Counted from the stretch's first letter, positions 8,575 through 18,240 are shown. The stretch: 64,000 nucleotides of DNA from Methanobrevibacter boviskoreani JH1 (GCF_000320505.1 NZ_BAGX02000008.1:1-64000); one strand, 5' to 3'. A program made the numbers and translations. Notes: generated by a model not told the origin, from the letters alone.

Positions 8575-9510
8575 ATGGCATTTAAAAATGTTACTGTAGC
8601 AGGTAGCGGAGTTTTAGGAAGCCAAATTGCATATCAAACTGCTTTTAAGGGTTTTAATGTTACAATTTGGTTAAGAAGTGAAGGTTCTATTGAAAGAGCA
8701 AAACCTAAACTTGAAAGATTGAAGAATATTTATCTTGAAACATTGGAAGCTATGAAAACTAATCCCGATGCTTATTGCAGAGGTTTTACAGATAAAGAGG
8801 AATTAACAGATGAGGAAATTGATCAATTAAAGGAAAATGCTATTTCTGCATATGAGGGATTAACCTTGACAACTAGTCATGAAGAGGCTGTTAAAGATGC
8901 AGATTTAATCATTGAAGCTATAGCGGAAGATCCGGAGCAAAAAATTGATTTGTATCAAAATTTCGCTAAATATGTTCCTGAAAAAACTGTTATTGTTACT
9001 AACTCTTCAACTTTACTTCCAAGTCAATTTGCGGATTATACTGGTAGGCCTAATAAATACTTAGCATTGCACTTTGCTAATGAAATATGGAAGAATAATA
9101 CTGCAGAGATTATGGCTCAACCAAAAACCGAGCAGAAATACTTTGATCAGGTAGTGGAATTTGCTAAAGAAATTGGTATGGTACCACTTAAGGTATTAAA
9201 GGAACAACCAGGTTATATTCTTAACTCATTACTTGTACCATTCTTATCTGCTGCCGAGGCATTATGGGCAAAAGGAGTGTCTGATCCTGAAACAATTGAT
9301 TTAACTTGGAAACTTGCAACCGGTGCACCATCAGGACCATTCCAAATTTTAGATGTGGTGGGATTAGTTACTGCATATAATATTGTAATTATGAATCCTG
9401 AGGCTAAAGATCCTGAAACTGTTCCAGGCAAAATAGCTGCTAATCTAAAAGAAAAGATTGATGCAGGTAAAACCGGTGTTAATGCTGGTGAAGGATTCTA
9501 CAAATATTAA
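8575..9510 (+). CDS. 3-hydroxyacyl-CoA dehydrogenase family protein
   Basis: NAD-dependent oxidoreductase of 311 residues. The Rossmann nucleotide loop is at the N-terminus (VTVAGSGVLGSQIAYQ). This is followed by DADLIIEAIAED, by TNSSTLLPSQFA where the family places its catalytic-region Ser/Asn, and by LHFANEIWKNNTAEI, with the family catalytic His in LHF. The C-terminal helical domain (PGYILNSLLVPFLSAAEAL) is the usual dimerisation part. It matches stand-alone 3-hydroxybutyryl-CoA dehydrogenases. The physiological substrate in a methanogen lacking beta-oxidation is unclear. ATG follows AAAGGAGG. Confidence 0.85.
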   Translation: MAFKNVTVAGSGVLGSQIAYQTAFKGFNVTIWLRSEGSIERAKPKLERLKNIYLETLEAMKTNPDAYCRGFTDKEELTDEEIDQLKENAISAYEGLTLTTSHEEAVKDADLIIEAIAEDPEQKIDLYQNFAKYVPEKTVIVTNSSTLLPSQFADYTGRPNKYLALHFANEIWKNNTAEIMAQPKTEQKYFDQVVEFAKEIGMVPLKVLKEQPGYILNSLLVPFLSAAEALWAKGVSDPETIDLTWKLATGAPSGPFQILDVVGLVTAYNIVIMNPEAKDPETVPGKIAANLKEKIDAGKTGVNAGEGFYKY

Positions 9511-9521
9511 ATTTCTTTTTT

Positions 9522-9546
9522 AAGGTAATTCTATTTACCTTTTTTT
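9522..9546 (+). terminator. Hairpin plus T-run terminator
   Basis: AAGGTAA (9522-9528) pairs with TTACCTT (9535-9541), followed directly by T residues. It lies 12 bases after the dehydrogenase stop codon. Confidence 0.55.
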
Positions 9547-9547
9547 A

Positions 9548-9770
9548 AATTTTTAAAATTTAAGTTAATTTATGAAATTATCTGATGGTATTTTTTTTTT
9601 TATTTGGATTGTTTTATAATGTGTTTGATGGTATTTTTATTTTAATTTTATTTTTTTTTAGCTATTTCTTTTAATTTTTAAAATTTAAGTTAATTTATTA
9701 AAGTATTTGATGGTATTTTTTTTATTTGGATTGTTTTATAATGTGTTTGATGGTATTTTTATTTTAATTA
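9548..9770. repeat. Imperfect direct duplication, about 100 bp, offset 125 bp
   Basis: The stretch beginning AATTTTTAAAATTTAAG at 9548 recurs at 9673. Both copies hold TTTGATGGTATTTTT and a TTGGATTGTTTTATAATGTG segment in the same order. The pair fills the spacer between the convergent dehydrogenase and TetR genes. Confidence 0.8.
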
Positions 9771-10387
9771 CTATTCTTTTCATTTTTTTCTTTCAAATTT
9801 TCTTTAATTATCCTTACAAGAAATGGCTTTGAAACTAGAAGGGTGTTTTTAACATCATCTAAAGAATATCTGTCATTATTTTTAAACCAGTATCTAGCTA
9901 AGTTTTCATATCCTCCAATTATAAACTCTATTGTAAAGTCAATAGATATGTCAGAGCCATTATCAGTATATTCATTGTGGATCTTTTCTTTTATGTCCTC
10001 TTTTATCATATTACAGATAATTTTAAGACTTACAATTTCCTTATCATTTTTTGCAAGGGCAGAGTATACATCCTCATATTCCCTCAAATAGTTTAAACTT
10101 ATATTTTTTAATTGATCGGCATAATCCGGAAAGTTATCCGCTTCAATTTCCATTACTTCGGTGGTAATTTCACCGGATATTTTTTTAATTCCGAATTGTA
10201 ATAACTCATTTTTATCATTAAAGTGGTAATAAAAGGTACTTCTAGGTATATTGGCATTTTTACAAATATCTATAACTTTAATCTTTTCATAAGGCTTTTC
10301 AATAAGAAGTTCTGCCAAACTTTTAAACAGTTTTTCGTTTACTTTATCATTTAATATCATTTTAATCATCATTGATTTAATACACAA
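9764..10387 (-). CDS. TetR/AcrR-family transcriptional regulator
   Basis: About 200-residue regulator. The N-terminal helix-turn-helix reads KVIDICKNANIPRSTFYYHFNDKNELL, typical of TetR. The larger C-terminal part is the ligand-binding and dimerisation domain and resembles the DhaS-type TetR C-terminal domain. The start is uncertain: several ATGs lie within the first ten codons (10372, 10369, 10360) and none has a good Shine-Dalgarno, so a leaderless transcript is possible. A small inverted repeat overlaps the start. The likely targets are itself and the flavin-binding gene immediately upstream on the same strand. Confidence 0.85.
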   Translation of the reverse strand: MCIKSMMIKMILNDKVNEKLFKSLAELLIEKPYEKIKVIDICKNANIPRSTFYYHFNDKNELLQFGIKKISGEITTEVMEIEADNFPDYADQLKNISLNYLREYEDVYSALAKNDKEIVSLKIICNMIKEDIKEKIHNEYTDNGSDISIDFTIEFIIGGYENLARYWFKNNDRYSLDDVKNTLLVSKPFLVRIIKENLKEKNEKNSN

Positions 10388-10393
10388 ATGTAT
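10380..10393. promoter_or_regulatory. Candidate TetR operator (inverted repeat)
   Basis: ATACA-CAAA-TGTAT, a perfect five-base inverted repeat at the 5' end of the TetR gene. Position and symmetry suggest autoregulation. It is short in an AT-rich genome, so chance occurrence is possible. Confidence 0.35.
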
Positions 10394-10559
10394 AATTTTT
10401 TTTATAAAATACTGTTATATCGTTTAATTAAAAATTTTTTTGTATTTTATTAGTATATATTTTTAATAATATTAAAATTTTTTGAATTGGTTTTTTTAAA
10501 ACTTATACATTTTCATATATTAATGATTTTTTATTGTGTTTTTGTAAAATTTTTATAAA

Positions 10560-11039
10560 TTAGTTTTTTAGAATATTTTTATCATTTGTTTTACAAGTTA
10601 TATTTTCAAGTTTTATTTTACCAACATTAGTTGCATTTATGTATTGTTCGCTTTCGTTAAGTTTACCTAGATTGCAATGGTCTAACAATAGTTGAAGTGC
10701 CTTGACCTTGGTATCAAAATCTTCAATAATTTCAACTTTTCCCTGTGCCATGACTGACTGGTAGATTGTAGTGGGATCATTATTACCTAATTGATATTCT
10801 ATGAAGTTATCTAATTCAACAAAAACTTTATCGTTTTTCCTCATTAAATCATTTTTATAACCTTTTTTTGCACCATGGAAGTAAATAATAATGTCTTCAC
10901 CGTCAAGTTCATATCCAAAAGAAAGGGGAACAATATAGGGGTATTCTTTATCATTAATACCTAATCTTACAGTTGTTGCTCTGCCAATAATTTCAATAAT
11001 TGTCTTCAGGTCTTTAACTTCTCTATTTTTTCTTCTCAT
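10560..11039 (-). CDS. Pyridoxamine 5'-phosphate oxidase-like flavin-binding protein (NimA type)
   Basis: 159 residues with the split-barrel FMN-binding fold of the Pyridox_ox_2 family. The features are an RRKNREV start, TTVRLGINDKEYPYIVPLSFGYE, and IIIYFHGAKKGYKNDLMRKNDKVFVELD. Members include nitroimidazole-resistance NimA-like reductases, but most have unknown substrates. The start is ATG after AGTGAT. It lies upstream of the TetR gene on the same strand, with a 172-bp gap, and divergent from a nitroreductase, which suggests a small flavin/redox neighbourhood under TetR control. That link is inference. Confidence 0.85.
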   Translation of the reverse strand: MRRKNREVKDLKTIIEIIGRATTVRLGINDKEYPYIVPLSFGYELDGEDIIIYFHGAKKGYKNDLMRKNDKVFVELDNFIEYQLGNNDPTTIYQSVMAQGKVEIIEDFDTKVKALQLLLDHCNLGKLNESEQYINATNVGKIKLENITCKTNDKNILKN

Positions 11040-11274
11040 ATTATCACTAATATCATGATTTTCATTAATTGGTTATATTTATATTAATATTTTTCTATTT
11101 TGTTTTAGATACTTGTTTTCATATTTCTATTAATTTTTCCATATTTAAGGGAGTTTTTTTTACATTAAATTTATTTATTCTAAACTAATTATAATTAAAT
11201 AGATAATTAACTATATTTTTCAAAAGTCTTTAAAAGATTGATTATTGTTAATGATATATTTAACAGGTGACTTT

Positions 11275-11802
11275 ATGAGTGATTTAATTGATGAAATAAT
11301 GAATCGTCGTAGTATTCGTAAATTTAAATCTGATATGGTTCCAAAAGAAGATATTGATAAGATTATTAAAGCAGGTTTATATGCACCTAGTGGTAGGGGC
11401 CTACAGTCTCCAATAATAATTGCCGTTACAAATAAGGAATTTAGGGATAAATTGGCTACAGTTAATCGTAAAATCGGAGGATTTCCTGAGGATTTAGATC
11501 CATTCTATAATGGTCCTGTTGTATTAATTGTCCTTGCTGATAAATCTACACATACTCATGTTTATGACGGTAGTGTGGTAATGGAAAATCTACTTCTTGC
11601 AGCTTCCGGTTTAGGTTATGGTAGCATCTGGATTCATAGGGCAAAAGAAGAATTTGAAATGGATGAATATAAGAAAGTATTAAAAGATTTAGGTATAGAC
11701 GGTGATTATGAAGGTATTGGTCACTGTGTTATAGGTTATATTGATGAGGATATTCCCGAGGCAGCACCAAGAAAAGATAATAGGGTATATTATATTGATT
11801 AA
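11275..11802 (+). CDS. Nitroreductase family protein
   Basis: FMN-dependent NAD(P)H oxidoreductase of about 175 residues. It has the family N-terminus IMNRRSIRKFKSD (FMN phosphate contacts), YAPSGRGLQSP and a C-terminal GHCVIGYID. I chose ATG 11275 because GGTGA (11266-11270) precedes it; an upstream ATG in frame at 11245 has no ribosome-binding site. Divergent from the flavin-binding gene. The substrate cannot be told from the sequence. Confidence 0.88.
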   Translation: MSDLIDEIMNRRSIRKFKSDMVPKEDIDKIIKAGLYAPSGRGLQSPIIIAVTNKEFRDKLATVNRKIGGFPEDLDPFYNGPVVLIVLADKSTHTHVYDGSVVMENLLLAASGLGYGSIWIHRAKEEFEMDEYKKVLKDLGIDGDYEGIGHCVIGYIDEDIPEAAPRKDNRVYYID

Positions 11803-12022
11803 TTCCATTTCTTTTTACTTTATTTTTATTTTTGTTTTTATATTCATCTGTTTTTATAACTATTATTTTTTAATTCTAATAAAAAATTAAAAATCATTAT
11901 TCGTCTTGTAATCATTTATACTAAAACTTAATAATTAGTATCTAAATAAATATAAGACATAATAATATAATTTTTATTTATTATACGAATTTTATTTTTA
12001 AAAAATTTAATGTTATGATATT

Positions 12023-12943
12023 ATGGCAGAAACTTATATTTTTGGACATAAAAATCCGGATACTGATTCAATTACTTCAAGTTTAGTAATGGCTAATTTA
12101 GAACATGAACTAGGTAATGAAGATGCAGTATCTTGTAGATTAGGAAACTTAAACAAGGAAACTCAATATGTTTTAGATTATTTTAATATAGATGCACCTA
12201 AATTAATCGACTCTATTGAAGACGGTTCAGATGTAATTTTGGTAGATCATAACAGTCCCTCTGAGTCTGTTGAAAATTTAGAAAATCTTAATATTTTAAA
12301 GGTAGTGGATCATCATAAAATCTCTTTAGAAACTTCTTATCCTTTATTCTATAGAGCGGAACCTGTAGGTTGTAGTGAAACTATTTTATACAAGTTGTAT
12401 AATGAAAATAATGTTGAAATTTCAAAAGAAATCGCTTCTTTAATGTTATCTGCAATTATTTCTGATACTTTACTTCTAAAATCTCCTACAACTACAGATG
12501 ATGATATTAAAGCAGTTGAGGAACTTGCAAAAATTGCAGATGTTGACTATGAATCATATGGTTTAGACATGTTAAAAGCAGGTACTGACTTATCCGACTT
12601 TTCAATTGATGAAATCTTAAGTTTAGATGCTAAACAGGTAGATTTAAAAAATGTTAAATCTATTATAAACCAGGTTAATACTGCAAGTATTCCTGATGTT
12701 TTAGAAATGAAGGATGAATTAGAGGCAGGAATTAATAAGATTATTGAAGATGAAAACTTGGATATTTTCATTCTTTTAATTACTGATATTATTAACAGTA
12801 ATTCACAGGTAATAGTACTTGGTAAAGATGCAGATCTTGTAGAAAAAGCTTATGGTGTGGAATTAAAGGATAACACCGCTTTACTTAAAGGTGTAGTGTC
12901 CCGTAAAAAACAAGTTATACCTATCTTAACTGAAAATGCATAA
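12023..12943 (+). CDS. ppaC: Manganese-dependent inorganic pyrophosphatase (family II)
   Basis: Hydrolyses pyrophosphate to drive biosynthetic reactions. The 306 residues match family II in full. The N-terminal DHH domain has metal ligands in FGHKNPDTDS, VDHNS and VVDHH, and the C-terminal DHHA2 domain ends in the substrate-binding SRKKQ motif (SRKKQVIP). No CBS insert is present. Monocistronic. The start is ATG at 12023 without a strong ribosome-binding site. The 321-bp gap that follows (12944-13264) holds only T-rich DNA and two copies of a TTAAAA-AGTA-TTTCTAT motif at 13020 and 13143. Confidence 0.95.
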   Translation: MAETYIFGHKNPDTDSITSSLVMANLEHELGNEDAVSCRLGNLNKETQYVLDYFNIDAPKLIDSIEDGSDVILVDHNSPSESVENLENLNILKVVDHHKISLETSYPLFYRAEPVGCSETILYKLYNENNVEISKEIASLMLSAIISDTLLLKSPTTTDDDIKAVEELAKIADVDYESYGLDMLKAGTDLSDFSIDEILSLDAKQVDLKNVKSIINQVNTASIPDVLEMKDELEAGINKIIEDENLDIFILLITDIINSNSQVIVLGKDADLVEKAYGVELKDNTALLKGVVSRKKQVIPILTENA

Positions 12944-13264
12944 TTTCAGTTTATTTTTAATTTTTACTCTTGTTTTATTTTTTTTAAAGCTTAAACTCAC
13001 TTATTTTCTATAGATCTGATTAAAAATAGTAATTTCTATGATTTTTTGTTTTTTGATAAATTTTAAACATCTTTTTTTTTATAAATGGTAAAAAATGGTA
13101 TTCTTTATAGTTTATTATATTTATGTGTCATTTTAGAATTGGTTAAAAGCAGTAGTTTCTATTTAAAGATTTTAAGAAATAGTGATTCAAATTCATATTC
13201 TAAATTTTAAAAACAGTATTTTGTTTTAAAGGAAATGAGTATTTAGAGATAATAATTTATATCT

Positions 13265-14092
13265 CTAATATGACATGTTTGTGTAGTTGATAAGACAATC
13301 TGGCACACCGTATTTTGTGTATTTTTTAGAAAGTCTTTCTACAGTACCGTCATTGTACATCTCATCTAATGTTTTTTGTACTTGATCTCTTAACTCGGTA
13401 TTTCCTTTTTCAAATCCAACTCCATATTGTTCAGATGAAATATTTCCATCTAATATTCTGAAATTGGAGTTGTTACTTTGGGCTATTTGATATTCCGCTG
13501 ATTGATAATCAACAGCATATGCATCACAACCACCTGATTCCAAATCCATAAATCCTGTATTAATATCCTCGACCTGGACCAATTTTTTAAATGTTTGTGT
13601 TAGGGATTTTTGATCACCTTGTAAAGCTTTCAGTGCTGATGAGTCTTTAAGTACATCAACTGTTTTACCATTTAAGTCATCATAATCTTGGATATCGGAA
13701 TCTTTTCTTACAACAATAACTTGTTTTGCATTTACATATGGTTTGGACCAGGTATATTGGTTTTCACGACCATTTATAGTAAATCCATTCCAGATACAAT
13801 CAACAGCTCCTGAGTTAAGTTCTGTATCTTTTGTATCCCAATCTATTACTTGTAATTTCAATGTCCAATTATTTCTTTTACAAACTTCCTGAGCTAGGTC
13901 TATGTCGAATCCAACATAAGCTCCATTATCGTCTTTGTAACTGTAAGGTGGAGTTTGTGCATCAAATCCTAAAACCAATGTCTTCTGGTTTGATGATCCT
14001 ACACCTTCTGAACCATATTCAAAATGAATAAATAATAGTCCAGCTATTATTATTAGCATTATACTCAGGGAGATTAGTATTTTTTTATTCAT
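13265..14092 (-). CDS. Amino acid ABC transporter substrate-binding protein (second copy)
   Basis: Extracytoplasmic solute-binding protein of family 3, 275 residues. A single N-terminal hydrophobic anchor (residues about 4-22) has no lipobox cysteine, so it is membrane-tethered. The binding core reads LGFDAQTPPYSYKDDNG, YVGFDIDLAQEV, VDCIWNGFT and the C-terminal hinge half. It is closely similar along its whole length to the protein at 15511-16356, so the two are tandem paralogues around one permease/ATPase pair. The start is ATG after GGGAGGAG. Last gene of the four-gene minus-strand operon, 71 bases after the ATPase gene. Confidence 0.9.
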   Translation of the reverse strand: MNKKILISLSIMLIIIAGLLFIHFEYGSEGVGSSNQKTLVLGFDAQTPPYSYKDDNGAYVGFDIDLAQEVCKRNNWTLKLQVIDWDTKDTELNSGAVDCIWNGFTINGRENQYTWSKPYVNAKQVIVVRKDSDIQDYDDLNGKTVDVLKDSSALKALQGDQKSLTQTFKKLVQVEDINTGFMDLESGGCDAYAVDYQSAEYQIAQSNNSNFRILDGNISSEQYGVGFEKGNTELRDQVQKTLDEMYNDGTVERLSKKYTKYGVPDCLINYTNMSY

Positions 14093-14163
14093 TCTTCTCC
14101 TCCCTAAATCATTTTTCTAATCTTAAAAAAATAATTTTTTAATAGAATAATTTTGGAGATTGT

Positions 14164-14847
14164 TCAGTCCTCAAATTTACCGAGGAAGTTGATTATTCTT
14201 GGATTGTCTGAATTGAATACCTCATCAGGTGTTCCTTCAATGATTATATCTCCATCTTCCAAAAATATTATTCTATCTGCAACCTTTCGTGCAAAACTCA
14301 TTTCATGAGTAACTATTACCATTGTCATGTGCTCATTAGCAAGTTCCCTAATTGATTTGAGAACTTCTCCAGTAAGTTCTGGATCTAATGCAGAGGTTGG
14401 TTCATCAAAGAAGAGTATATCTGGATGCATTGCTAATGCCCTTACGATAGACACTCTTTGTTTTTGTCCACCGGAAAGTTCATTTGGATAGGAATTCTCC
14501 TTTCCTTCAAGACCATATTTTTTAAGTAATTGAAGTGCTTCTTCTTTCACCTCATTTTTATTTCTTTTTTGAACTTTTATAGGGGCATTGGTAATGTTTT
14601 TGAGAACATTATGGTGGGGGAATAGGTTAAATTCCTGAAATACTAATCCCATCTGTCCATCAAATTTAATTTCACCACCGTCTGGTGTTTCAAGATTGGT
14701 TGCACATCTAAGCAATGTGGATTTTCCAGATCCTGATGGTCCGATAATTACAAGTACCTCTCCCTTTTCAACATTTACGGAAACATCTTTAAGTACTTCT
14801 TTTCCATCATATATCTTTTTAATATTTTTCATCTCGAGTAAACTCAT
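14164..14847 (-). CDS. Polar amino acid ABC transporter ATP-binding protein (GlnQ-like)
   Basis: ABC ATPase of 227 residues. Walker A is GPSGSGKST, the Q-loop VFQEFNLFPH, the signature LSGGQKQR, Walker B ILFFDEPTSALDP and the switch His is in VTHE. The usual 12-15 residue segment between the first beta hairpin and the Q-loop is missing: GGEIKFDG runs directly into QMGLVFQ. That accounts for the short length compared with about 240-245 in GlnQ. It follows the permease gene by ten bases, with ATG after CTAGGAGGAAT. Confidence 0.92.
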   Translation of the reverse strand: MSLLEMKNIKKIYDGKEVLKDVSVNVEKGEVLVIIGPSGSGKSTLLRCATNLETPDGGEIKFDGQMGLVFQEFNLFPHHNVLKNITNAPIKVQKRNKNEVKEEALQLLKKYGLEGKENSYPNELSGGQKQRVSIVRALAMHPDILFFDEPTSALDPELTGEVLKSIRELANEHMTMVIVTHEMSFARKVADRIIFLEDGDIIIEGTPDEVFNSDNPRIINFLGKFED

Positions 14848-14857
14848 GGTATTCCTC

Positions 14858-15514
14858 CTAGTAATAGTCTAGTTCTTCTTCTACTCCTTCCATGAATATT
14901 GCAACTAAATAGTTGAATATATAATAGAAAATTCCCGCTACTATTAATGCGGTTATAGATGCCTGTGCTGCAGATATTTGTTTTGCAACGGTAAACATCT
15001 CTGGAATTGCTATTACGAAGGATAATGAAGTATCTTTTACAAGGGTAATTACATCATTTGTAATTGCAGGAAGTACGTTTTTGATTACTTGTGGGAATAT
15101 AATTATAAAGAATGTTTGTAATCTTGAATATCCTAATACCTGTGCCGCTTCATATTGCCCTTTTGGAATAGACTCTATTCCTCCTCTATAAATCTCTGCA
15201 AAGTATGCTGCATAATTTATTGAAAATCCTATTATTACTGCAATCCATCTATAGGTGTCAGATAGTTGCGCTCCAAAAACATAGTATGGTGCAAAGAATA
15301 TAATAATCAATTGAAGCATTAAAGGTGTTCCTCTCATAATTGATATATATGCTTTCATTAACCAACTTATTGGTCTGAAGCTACTCATCCTTCCCCAACA
15401 TACTAATAATCCTAAAGGAAGTGAGAATAACAATGTTAATACAAAGATTTCAATAGATGTTAACATACCATCGCAGATTTGAATTATCATACTGTCTATC
15501 ATCATTTCTTTCAA
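14858..15514 (-). CDS. Polar amino acid ABC transporter permease (GlnP/HisM type)
   Basis: Inner-membrane permease of about 216 residues with five hydrophobic segments. The family's EAA loop is EAAQVLGYSRLQTFFIIIFPQ, and a conserved SIMRGTPLMLQL lies earlier. The frame can open at a TTG (15514) that overlaps the stop of the upstream binding-protein gene, or at ATG 15505 or 15502. GAGGAG lies inside the end of the upstream gene, and the ATG spacing (about 11) suits it better than the TTG spacing (2). Only one permease gene is present, so it should act as a homodimer. Confidence 0.92.
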   Translation of the reverse strand: MKEMMIDSMIIQICDGMLTSIEIFVLTLLFSLPLGLLVCWGRMSSFRPISWLMKAYISIMRGTPLMLQLIIIFFAPYYVFGAQLSDTYRWIAVIIGFSINYAAYFAEIYRGGIESIPKGQYEAAQVLGYSRLQTFFIIIFPQVIKNVLPAITNDVITLVKDTSLSFVIAIPEMFTVAKQISAAQASITALIVAGIFYYIFNYLVAIFMEGVEEELDYY

Positions 15515-16356
15515 ATCTCCTCATCTTTGGTATAATTTCTAAGTGATTCTGGAACACCATAATTACTGTATTTTTTAGCAATTCTCTGGACTGTTCCATC
15601 TTCATACATTTCGTCTAGAGTTTTCTGTACTTTATCTCTTAGCTCCGTATTGCCTTTTTTAAATCCAATACCATAATGTTCTGTAGAAATATTTTCTTCA
15701 AGTATTTTAAATGTAGTTGAATCATTACCTGTTGTTATTTGGTATTTGGCTACACCATAATCTACAGCAACCGCATCACAGGCTCCAGATTCTAAGTCCA
15801 TAAATGCAGTATTATAATCGGCAACTTGTGTTAACTTTTTAAAGCTTTGTGCTAATGATTTCTGATCACCTTGAAGTGCTGCTAAAGCAGATGAATCTTT
15901 CTGTGTTTCAACTGTTTTACCACTTAAATCAGAAAGACTATTTATATCAGAATCATTTTTAACAACAATTACCTGTCTATTGTCAATATATGCTTTAGAC
16001 CATGTGTATTGATCTTCTCTACCTTCCATGGTAAAACCATTCCAAATACAATCAATACTTCCAGAATTGAGTTCGGTGTCTTTAGAATCCCAATCAATGG
16101 CTTGTTTTTTCAAAGTCCAATTATTTCTATTACAAACCTCTTGAGCTAAGTCTAAATCAAATCCTATATAGTTTCCTTGATCATCTTTAAATCCATAGGG
16201 TGGAAATTCCGCATCAAATCCTACAACAAGGGTATTGTCATCGTTGTCATTGGCAGAAGTTTCACCTCCTAAATTGGCATATGAAAAATGAACAATTAAT
16301 AAGCCTATTACTATAATAATCATAATGCTTAAGGAAACTAAAATTTTTTTATTCAT
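15511..16356 (-). CDS. Amino acid ABC transporter substrate-binding protein (first copy)
   Basis: Family 3 solute-binding protein of 281 residues, first gene of the operon. An N-terminal hydrophobic anchor (about residues 4-24) lacks a lipobox cysteine. It shares FPPYGFKDDQGNY, GFDLDLAQEVCNRNNWTLK and IDCIWNGFTMEGRE with the downstream paralogue. A polar amino acid substrate is likely but not identifiable. ATG follows GAGGAGAG. The 321 bp upstream (16357-16677) hold the promoter region and the pheS terminator, and no gene. Confidence 0.9.
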   Translation of the reverse strand: MNKKILVSLSIMIIIVIGLLIVHFSYANLGGETSANDNDDNTLVVGFDAEFPPYGFKDDQGNYIGFDLDLAQEVCNRNNWTLKKQAIDWDSKDTELNSGSIDCIWNGFTMEGREDQYTWSKAYIDNRQVIVVKNDSDINSLSDLSGKTVETQKDSSALAALQGDQKSLAQSFKKLTQVADYNTAFMDLESGACDAVAVDYGVAKYQITTGNDSTTFKILEENISTEHYGIGFKKGNTELRDKVQKTLDEMYEDGTVQRIAKKYSNYGVPESLRNYTKDEEI

Positions 16357-16582
16357 TTTCTCTCCTCAATGTTATCTATACATAAAATTATCATTAAATA
16401 AAAATCATGTATGGATATTATAACTTTTGTTTCTTAAAATATTTAATTTTATTTAATTCTATTTTAAAAAATAGTGTTTTCAGTAGAAAATATTCAAATT
16501 GAATTTTAAATAAAAGTTGCAAACTATTTGGAAAATGAATATTTAATAAAATTAGTTAAACTATTCAATATTTTGTATAATT

Positions 16583-16630
16583 TCATAATAAAAAATAGTA
16601 AAAAAAGAGTAAATGTTTAATTAAACATTT
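16583..16630 (-). terminator. Palindrome plus T-run after pheS
   Basis: The 20-bp palindrome AAATGTTTAATTAAACATTT (16611-16630) is followed on the minus strand by CTCTTTTTTTAC and another T-run. It sits about 50 bases after the pheS stop. Confidence 0.45.
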
Positions 16631-16677
16631 TTTTTATATATTAAATTTTGTTTTTTAATAATCTAGGGATTAAATGA

Positions 16678-18240
16678 TTAATAATCAAATTTTAATTCTA
16701 CTCCATTATCCAATGGAATATCCCTTAACCATTTAATGTCACTTTTATACAACATTCTAATATCTGAAATGTCATATCTAATCATAGCAAGTCTTTCGAT
16801 ACCTATACCAAATGCCAATGCGGGAACCTTAATGCCTAATGGTTCAAGTACTTCTGGACGGAACATTCCAGCTCCCCCTAGTTCAATCCAGTCATGTCTT
16901 TCTTCCAGGTAGATTTCACATTCACAGGACATATAGGTATAAGGGAAGTATGCAGGTCTAAATCTTACTTCAAATCCTAATTTCTTATAGAATTCTTTTA
17001 ATATTCCAAGTAAGTGTTGGAAGCTAATTCCCTCAGCAGCTACAAGTCCTTCCACTTGGTGGAATTCAGGTAAGTGTTTATAATTAATGGTTTCCCTTCT
17101 AAATACCCTACCGACTGAGAACATTTTCAAAGGTGGTTCATGACTTGCTAGGTATTTGGTTGAGATACCTGTTGTATGTGTTCTAAGAACAGATTGTTTT
17201 GCAACATCAACATCCCAATCATAACCCCAACCTGTACTTTTGGTGTTTCCACCATCCTCGTGGGTTTTTGCCACATTTTTAACAATCTTCTCATCAGGAA
17301 GCTTACATTCTGACGGATTTTTCACATAGAATGTATCCTGCATCTCACGTGCTGCATGATCCTGTGGTTGGAAAAGGGAATCAAAGTTCCAGAATGCGGA
17401 GTCAAGTGTGGTTCCGTTTGATTCTGTAAATCCCATGTCTAGGAAAATCTCCCTGATTTCCTCAATAATCTTTCTTAAGGGATGTGCCTTTCCTGGAAAT
17501 GTTTTAGGTGTTTCAGCATTAATGTCATATGGTCTGTAATGTAGGTTTTTCCAGGTTCCATTCTTTAAATCCTCATGGGTAAGTTGGGTGGCCTCTTCTT
17601 TTCTGTTTCCAATTTCAAATCCATGTTTAATAATATTTTTACCTATTTGATTTAATTTGAAACTATGGGAGGTGATTTTTTTATTTTTAATGAGGTTTTT
17701 TCTTTTATTAATGGTGTTTAAACCTTTAAGTTCATCTTCGGTTAATTCACTTTTAAGGATTCCCTGACTTGAGAATAGCTTTTTAAGAATCTTTTCATCT
17801 TCACCATAATTATCAACAGCTTCCTCACCTTTATCAGTGATTTTCAAAGTACCCTTATCTATTTTGGCCCATCCTTTTCTATTTAACCAACCGAGAGCAA
17901 TAACACTTTCCTTTTTGTCTAAGCCACATTTTTTAGCTAGGTCTTTCATAGGTATTTCTTTCTCATAAGCTAAGACATTCAATACTCTACGTTCAGGTAA
18001 TCCTTTTTCTGCAAATTCCTTACCTGCTTTTGATAACTTGACCTTCTCTTCTGTGTTTTTATTTACAGTAATAATATCTTTTGCAGCAAGGGAACCTGCA
18101 GCACTCATTACAGACTTTATGTTTATATTATCTTTCTTTGCAACTTCTTCAGGAGGAATGTTCTCATTCTCTTCTAAATCTTTTAATAAAAGTTTTTCAT
18201 AAAAAGGTAATTCTTCGATGATTTTTGAAATATCAGTCAT
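16678..18240 (-). CDS. pheS: Phenylalanine--tRNA ligase alpha subunit
   Basis: Class II aminoacyl-tRNA synthetase subunit of the archaeal/eukaryotic type, about 520 residues. The N-terminal 190 residues form winged-helix DNA/tRNA-binding modules. The catalytic core follows, with HPLRKIIEEIREIFLDMGF, FDSLFQPQDHAARE (motif 1 area), LRTHTTGIST, FRRETINYKHLPEFHQVEG (motif 2) and AFGIGIERLAMIRY (motif 3). I chose ATG 18240, since AGGTG lies five bases upstream; a GTG two codons earlier overlaps that ribosome-binding site. The beta subunit is not in the window. Confidence 0.96.
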   Translation of the reverse strand: MTDISKIIEELPFYEKLLLKDLEENENIPPEEVAKKDNINIKSVMSAAGSLAAKDIITVNKNTEEKVKLSKAGKEFAEKGLPERRVLNVLAYEKEIPMKDLAKKCGLDKKESVIALGWLNRKGWAKIDKGTLKITDKGEEAVDNYGEDEKILKKLFSSQGILKSELTEDELKGLNTINKRKNLIKNKKITSHSFKLNQIGKNIIKHGFEIGNRKEEATQLTHEDLKNGTWKNLHYRPYDINAETPKTFPGKAHPLRKIIEEIREIFLDMGFTESNGTTLDSAFWNFDSLFQPQDHAAREMQDTFYVKNPSECKLPDEKIVKNVAKTHEDGGNTKSTGWGYDWDVDVAKQSVLRTHTTGISTKYLASHEPPLKMFSVGRVFRRETINYKHLPEFHQVEGLVAAEGISFQHLLGILKEFYKKLGFEVRFRPAYFPYTYMSCECEIYLEERHDWIELGGAGMFRPEVLEPLGIKVPALAFGIGIERLAMIRYDISDIRMLYKSDIKWLRDIPLDNGVELKFDY

